Shown here in pieces: positions 32,041 to 35,894 of a DNA stretch of 35,894 nt. The position numbers and the translations under genes were made by a program. Origin of the DNA: a virus; IMG/VR virus record IMGVR_UViG_3300036985_004145, positions 1 through 35,894 of that record. One strand, 5' to 3'. Numbering within the stretch: the first letter of the stretch is position 1; each line of letters begins with the position of its first letter. The notes below the pieces were generated by a model. That model searched no databases, was not told the origin of the DNA, and saw nothing but the letters and a program-made list of their open reading frames with translations.

Positions 32041-33917
32041 GCCCATACCCCTTTGTGGTTCTCGGCAATCTTGCCTGTGTCGCGCAGCTCTTTCCACGCA
32101 TTACTGTTCTTTCGCGGCAATTTCTCGACAAACGGCCGAGGCTTCGCCCCGATGTCCATCAGGATGTCTTCAGCCTCACGGATATACCACTGGAAGTCCA
32201 GATCCAGCGGCAGCTGGTCTGGCAAGTCCATCAGGGGGCGTGCACCGTCGGAGCGAGGCACCGTGTTGCCGTTGGTGGCGTAGTGCATCGCACCCTGCTC
32301 CTGCGTCGAGTAATACCAGCGGATAGCCTTGCCGACAGGCTCGCCGTCCTTCACCGCGCCGCCGTTCACGGTACGAAGTGTCAGGAACTTGGTGATGTCG
32401 CGGCACCCGCAGATCGTGTGCTGCACGGCTGTGCCCCGTAGCAGGTACGCAATGACAGCCTCGGTGCAAATCGTGTTCTGTGGGTTCTTGGACAGCGTCG
32501 GAGGACCATACGCCCCCTTACCCTTGACACCGCCGTCGTCCTTGATCGCGATGTAGTTGTTCACGTCGCGCGAATAGAGCGCCTTGTAGGTCGTCTCTTC
32601 CGTCTTGAGGCCGGTGTGCTTCTCCCAGTGGGCGATGATCGTCTCGACGTCGCCCCGCATGTGGTGCGGGCACTTGATGACGATACCGTCAGTGTTGGCC
32701 GAGACCACGGGCACGCCGTAGCGCTCGAGAGCTTCGATCAACATGAGGATGGTGAACTGACCGGTCAGTGTCGTCCGGATCATGAACTCGGGCGAGTAGA
32801 GGGTGCTGTATCGGCTTGACGTCTTCCCGAAGGTTCCGTTGAGCACGATCTTGAGGGCGTTCGACTTCACCTTGTCGCCCGCGTGCTTGGCCGCGAGCCG
32901 CTCTTCGAGGATCTTGCCAAACACCGGGTTGAAGTATTCGCCGAACCCGCCCGGCTGCATGTTCATGTTCAGCATCATGCGCGGGTAGTAGCTCTCCACG
33001 TCCCGGTCGATCAGCACGTACTCTCCGTCGCTGAAGTGCGCGACCTCAGACTCTTGGCTATGCAGGCCACCGATGCCGATCTTGTATTGGCTGTTGCCAA
33101 TCTTGATGACGAGTTTCTCAATGACGGCAGGCATCTTGACGTGACCGGTTTTGCCGTCGAGGGTCATCTCGGCCGCGCATACTGTGGCGAAGGTTTCGCG
33201 CAGCTCGGGTGTGGAGAACTTCACATATGCCGGAGGCTGGTAGAAGAAACGGTCGTTGCGCGCTATCGTCTTGGCAGGCTGAGACCCCGTCATGCGCGTG
33301 TACTCGGCCTTGAGCACGGCTTCGGCGATCTGTGCATTCGACTTGGATCGCAGGTCGACCCCGTAGGTCTTGCTCATGGTGCGTCGGATGTCGATTTGTT
33401 CACTCAAGGCGTTGTAGAGCATCTGCGTGACCCGCAGGTCGTTCCGACAGTACTTGCGCAGCAGAGGCACCTGTTCGGGCTGGATTACAGCCGACGGTTC
33501 AATCGGAAGCTCCTGCAATCGCGGGCTGTGCAGACGCCCGCCGTATATCTTCAGGCTCACCATACCCGGGGCGACTTCGATCAGGTCGATGTGGTTCAGC
33601 TCCGGCTCGCGCAGGCCCTCATCGCGGTAGAACGCCCACGGCTTCACGTTGCGCTCGATGATCCGATCGCTGGCCCGCTTTGCCTCCACCGTGTCTTGGT
33701 TGATCAGCATGTGGGTCAGCACCGGGATGTCGTAGGTGTTCCCGTTGAAGGTGACGATTTCGGCGTCCTCGTGCGAGATAGCCTTGTAGAAGTCCGGGGC
33801 AGACAGGCCGCTGTGTTCGCCGTTGAACACCTCGTAGCGCGCGGTGCGACCATCCTCGCCCATGATCAGGGCGAGGAAGTAGTTTTTGTAGACTTCGATG
33901 TCGAGGAAGAGGCGCAT
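32031..33917 (-). CDS. Family-B-like DNA polymerase with 3'-5' exonuclease domain
   Basis: 628 residues. Exonuclease motifs: Exo I FLDIEVY (D6, E8), Exo II TFNGNTYDIP (N58, D63), Exo III YCRND (Y156, D160). Polymerase motifs: IGGLHS near 282 (a YxGG-like linker), motif A DRDVESYYPRMM (D306), motif B KIVLNGTFGKT (K356, N360, G364), motif C SANTDGIVI (D410), and a downstream KALYSRDVNNYIA. Motif C is NTDG rather than the usual DTDS, but the Asp equivalent to the second, catalytic one is kept. The A-B interval is only about 50 residues, so there is no phi29-type TPR1 insertion. It replicates phage DNA with the primase-helicase. RBS AAAGG; the stop overlaps the Cas4-like gene. Confidence 0.85.
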   Translation of the reverse strand: MRLFLDIEVYKNYFLALIMGEDGRTARYEVFNGEHSGLSAPDFYKAISHEDAEIVTFNGNTYDIPVLTHMLINQDTVEAKRASDRIIERNVKPWAFYRDEGLREPELNHIDLIEVAPGMVSLKIYGGRLHSPRLQELPIEPSAVIQPEQVPLLRKYCRNDLRVTQMLYNALSEQIDIRRTMSKTYGVDLRSKSNAQIAEAVLKAEYTRMTGSQPAKTIARNDRFFYQPPAYVKFSTPELRETFATVCAAEMTLDGKTGHVKMPAVIEKLVIKIGNSQYKIGIGGLHSQESEVAHFSDGEYVLIDRDVESYYPRMMLNMNMQPGGFGEYFNPVFGKILEERLAAKHAGDKVKSNALKIVLNGTFGKTSSRYSTLYSPEFMIRTTLTGQFTILMLIEALERYGVPVVSANTDGIVIKCPHHMRGDVETIIAHWEKHTGLKTEETTYKALYSRDVNNYIAIKDDGGVKGKGAYGPPTLSKNPQNTICTEAVIAYLLRGTAVQHTICGCRDITKFLTLRTVNGGAVKDGEPVGKAIRWYYSTQEQGAMHYATNGNTVPRSDGARPLMDLPDQLPLDLDFQWYIREAEDILMDIGAKPRPFVEKLPRKNSNAWKELRDTGKIAENHKGVWAWV

Positions 33918-33935
33918 TGCTAAACCTTTATTTTC

Positions 33936-34673
33936 TCAGAGTGCAGGTGAGTAGACCGAACGCACGGTGCCGTAGGCAGGGTGCCCTGACCAGAAGCCCT
34001 CGATCCACATTCGTGCCAGTCCGTCGTCGTGCACATGGGCGCGGGGCAGGTGATCTGAACAGCGGCGCCAATGGCCCCGGCTGTAGTGAAGCGGCATGTG
34101 CCGCCCCGTCCCGACGCTCTCGCCGGTTTCGAGTTTTGGCTTTGTCAGGTTCCATGAAATCACGCTGACGCGGTTTCCGGTCCCACCCCCGAAACGCTTG
34201 TCCAGCCTGCGTCGGTTTGATCGCGGCAGCGAAGACGAAACCGTGTAGTTTGGAGTGTTCAGCAGAACAAGCAGGTTCACTAAAAACACGAGTGCGTCCC
34301 GCATGTCATTCTTAGTGGTCCCCCTAAACGGTTCTCCGGCCCTGACGTAAATATCCCCGCCGCGGAAGGAGCCAAAGTTCTCGTATAGTCCCGTCGCTGT
34401 GTGGACGAAGACACGCACATAGCCGTCGTCCACCGTTTCGAACAGCAGGGCCATGGGGAGCACACCCAACCCGTCCAACGTGTAGTCCGCAACAACAAAC
34501 ATCCGCTTTGAGTAAAGCTTGGCCGTGAGCGGGACGGGATCGCCGTATTTCTGTCCACCCTCCATGTTTTTGGCAGTATCAACAATATCCGTGTTGACTA
34601 ACACGACCGTGTCGCCCGGGCCCAGATTTTCCATAGCCAGCCACGCTTCTAAGCGTGATGCCACGTCCGTCAC
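33936..34673 (-). CDS. Conserved phage protein of unknown function with RGHWRR C-terminal motif
   Basis: 245 residues from GTG at 34673, overlapping the exonuclease stop (GTGA), with GGGGG six bases upstream. The first 150 residues look alpha/beta. The C-terminal 75 residues carry a recognised conserved pattern: MPLHYSRGHWRRCSDHLPRA, then RMWIEGFWSGHPAYG and VRSVYSP. This RGHxRR...W..G.W.GHP..G signature recurs in unnamed proteins encoded near polymerase genes in diverse phages. The histidines and arginines suggest nucleic-acid or metal binding. Not a recognised enzyme. Confidence 0.65.
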   Translation of the reverse strand: MTDVASRLEAWLAMENLGPGDTVVLVNTDIVDTAKNMEGGQKYGDPVPLTAKLYSKRMFVVADYTLDGLGVLPMALLFETVDDGYVRVFVHTATGLYENFGSFRGGDIYVRAGEPFRGTTKNDMRDALVFLVNLLVLLNTPNYTVSSSLPRSNRRRLDKRFGGGTGNRVSVISWNLTKPKLETGESVGTGRHMPLHYSRGHWRRCSDHLPRAHVHDDGLARMWIEGFWSGHPAYGTVRSVYSPAL

Positions 34674-35224
34674 AGGAAGCCCCCGTGCGTCTGGTCGATC
34701 ATCATCAGGTGTTCCGCCTGCGAGCGGGCGTCGTCGAGAGCGTTGTGGTGCGTTCCCGAGCGCTCGAGGACGACATCCGGGTACATGTTCTTCACTGTGC
34801 GGTAGCAGCGGTCCTGATAGAATTTCCACGGGGCCTTCATACCGAGGCGCACGTAAGTCTCCGACAAGATCACGTTGTCGAAGCTGGCACCGTTACCCCA
34901 GACCCCTTCGATGGTGTCGAGCGTGCTCAACCACGTCGAGAAGCGTGTCAGCGCCACACGAGGCTCGATGCCGCGCCGGGTTATAGCCTGCCGGGCCTCA
35001 TCGCTCTGCCCAAGCCACCAGATAACCGTCTCCGGGTCCATGCTGGCACCGTCTCGGACGCCCCATGCAAGGTCGAGCACCTCGTAGAACTTGTCGTAAA
35101 GGCCCCCAGCTTCGACGCTACCATCCTTGTGTTGCCGATCCGGAATGAATGCGACAGCGCCGATTGCCAAGATAGGTGCGTTCGGGCGGGTGCCCATGGT
35201 CTCAAGGTCGATCATGATGTGCAT
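34670..35224 (-). CDS. DnaQ-like 3'-5' exonuclease (DEDDh)
   Basis: 184 residues from ATG at 35224, one base overlapping the previous stop (TGATG); the upstream in-frame methionine lies inside the preceding gene. DEDDh residues: MIDLETMG (D6, E8), GNGASFDNVIL (D116), HNALDDARSQAEH (H160, D165). The layout APILAIGAVAF, then PETVIWWLGQSDEARQAI, resembles the Rv2179c-like group of exonucleases found in many phages. Probably trims RNA or DNA 3' ends. The polymerase at 32031-33917 has its own proofreading domain, so this one may act in degradation or processing. Confidence 0.85.
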   Translation of the reverse strand: MHIMIDLETMGTRPNAPILAIGAVAFIPDRQHKDGSVEAGGLYDKFYEVLDLAWGVRDGASMDPETVIWWLGQSDEARQAITRRGIEPRVALTRFSTWLSTLDTIEGVWGNGASFDNVILSETYVRLGMKAPWKFYQDRCYRTVKNMYPDVVLERSGTHHNALDDARSQAEHLMMIDQTHGGFL

Positions 35225-35526
35225 CACAGTTCCCCTATCAGCAGCCATGCTGCGGCCAGATAGTTGATCGCCCCGAGCAGCTCGGCACGGGCCCGCTCGA
35301 TCTCGGACCGGTCGTGCATACGCATCGCCTCCTGCCCCTTCTTCATCGCCTGCCCGATCTGGTAGCCGGGGCCGACCATGCGGGCGATTGTCATGATGGG
35401 CTGCTGGTCGAACGGCTCGTCGTTGGCGTGCCGATCCTTGCCCTTTCCCACGGCGGCCTGCTCGTAAGCTGCGGCCAGCGCAAACTCCAGCGCCTCGTAG
35501 TTCGGGTCTTTAACTCTGTGGTTCAT
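35224..35526 (-). CDS. Small conserved phage protein, helical
   Basis: 100 residues. The motif RHANDEPFDQQPIMTIARMV followed by GQAMKKGQEAMRM and ERARAELLGAINYLAAAWL is familiar from short proteins in phage early regions; the pattern (RHA..EPF..QPIM, GQA.KK..EA.R, ELLGAINYLAAA) recurs widely. It is mostly helical and similar in shape to small all-alpha nucleotide-hydrolase-like proteins, but metal ligands of MazG-type enzymes are not evident. Function unknown. ATGA and TGATG overlaps link it to its neighbours. Confidence 0.7.
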   Translation of the reverse strand: MNHRVKDPNYEALEFALAAAYEQAAVGKGKDRHANDEPFDQQPIMTIARMVGPGYQIGQAMKKGQEAMRMHDRSEIERARAELLGAINYLAAAWLLIGEL

Positions 35527-35777
35527 GGTTTGCGTTCCTCACTGTAGCGTTGATAGATATACTTTGCCGCTGGATAGACACGCGACGGGGTGTCATTGGC
35601 GACGATCCAAAGCCCCACGACAGCCTCCCCGCCCGGCGTGGGACCGCAGTAGCCCATCACCAAAATACCGCCAGCGTCGTCCTTGATGAGGTTCATGCCC
35701 CCCAACCGGGCACTATCCGGGAAGGCAAACGGTGGGTTCTGGGGAGTTGCGCCAAACTTCGATGGTACGTCCGTCAT
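35523..35777 (-). CDS. Small hypothetical protein
   Basis: 84 residues, ATGA overlaps on both sides. No recognised motif. It has a Pro-rich N-terminus and a central beta-like stretch (GGILVMGYCGPTPGGEAVVG, then LWIVANDTPSRVYP), with a charged C-terminus. Part of the leftward early operon. Function unknown. Confidence 0.6.
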   Translation of the reverse strand: MTDVPSKFGATPQNPPFAFPDSARLGGMNLIKDDAGGILVMGYCGPTPGGEAVVGLWIVANDTPSRVYPAAKYIYQRYSEERKP

Positions 35778-35894
35778 TCCACACCCCCAATCGCGGCGCG
35801 GATGCGGGCGTCGTGGTCTGCTTGAGCGGCGGCTTTGGCCCCGGACCGCTTGTCAAAATCCCCCATATAAGTGCTCGGACCTACGCTGGCTCGC
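35774..35894 (-). CDS. Partial CDS at the right edge (3' end only)
   Basis: A minus-strand frame is open from the window edge to a TGA at 35774-35776 that overlaps the next start (ATGA). At least 39 residues are visible, including TYMGDFDKRSGAKAAAQADH and a helical, Ala/Arg/Asp-rich end. The overlap style matches true gene pairs in this arm. Too little is seen to name it. Confidence 0.5.
   Translation of the reverse strand, partial: RASVGPSTYMGDFDKRSGAKAAAQADHDARIRAAIGGVE

Noticed and set aside
32883-33923. 346-codon plus-strand frame over the polymerase
   Set aside because: Opposite a polymerase with all catalytic motifs; composition rich in Arg, His, Val and Leu as expected for antisense frames.
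1-35894. tRNA genes, insertion sequences, integrase or attachment sites
   Set aside because: I looked for tRNA-like cloverleafs, transposase motifs and tyrosine/serine recombinase motifs and saw none; a tRNA scan would be needed to be certain.

Overview
The window is an almost gap-free stretch of a tailed-phage genome (free phage or prophage). It is GC-rich, with very short intergenic gaps and many ATGA, TAATG or GTGA stop/start overlaps. The gene set includes two neck-adaptor-like proteins, a P22 gp10-like stabilisation protein, tail fibres, large ejection-type virion proteins, and a replication set with its own DNA polymerase and primase-helicase. This points to a podovirus-like phage. High GC, the style of the amidase and spanins, and the type of the small conserved proteins suggest an alphaproteobacterial, perhaps Rhodobacterales-like, host. 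Host and morphology are inferences. No terminase, portal, capsid, integrase, tRNA, RNA polymerase or CRISPR array is visible here.

Plus strand, 1-24620 (virion and lysis): a 5'-truncated tail fibre with sugar-binding-like domains; four small genes including a secreted ClpP-like protein and a one-TM coiled-coil protein; small basic proteins and the two adaptor-like proteins (2.4-4.7 kb); a run of tail or fibre proteins (4.7-8.7 kb), one made almost wholly of 11-residue Pro/Gln repeats; a lysis cassette (zinc amidase with C-terminal TM anchor, i-spanin, partly nested o-spanin lipoprotein, 8.8-9.8 kb); the stabilisation protein and a protein with a C1q/TNF-like domain; then a block of internal or ejected proteins ending in a 2353-residue protein with an HEMMH metallopeptidase site. 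Three gaps of about 50 bp (before 9843, 12847 and 17559) share a spaced TAG...TAT..T motif and may hold phage promoters.

Minus strand, 24708-35894 (DNA metabolism), transcribed toward the virion genes: a partial gene at the right edge, two small conserved proteins, a DnaQ-like exonuclease, a conserved phage protein, a compact family-B DNA polymerase, a Cas4/RecB-like nuclease, a small HNH-like protein, an SNF2-type helicase, then (after a good sigma70-like promoter) a coiled-coil protein, a small HTH protein, a cysteine-containing protein with an acidic SSB-like tail, a primase-helicase and a small conserved protein. The two arms converge at 24.6 kb on an intrinsic terminator whose U-tract serves only the minus strand.

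In-frame DNA repeats are a theme of the virion arm (33-bp, 93-bp, 77-bp, 12-bp and 68-bp units) and also occur in the SSB-like gene (54-bp unit). They mark places where length variation between relatives is likely.
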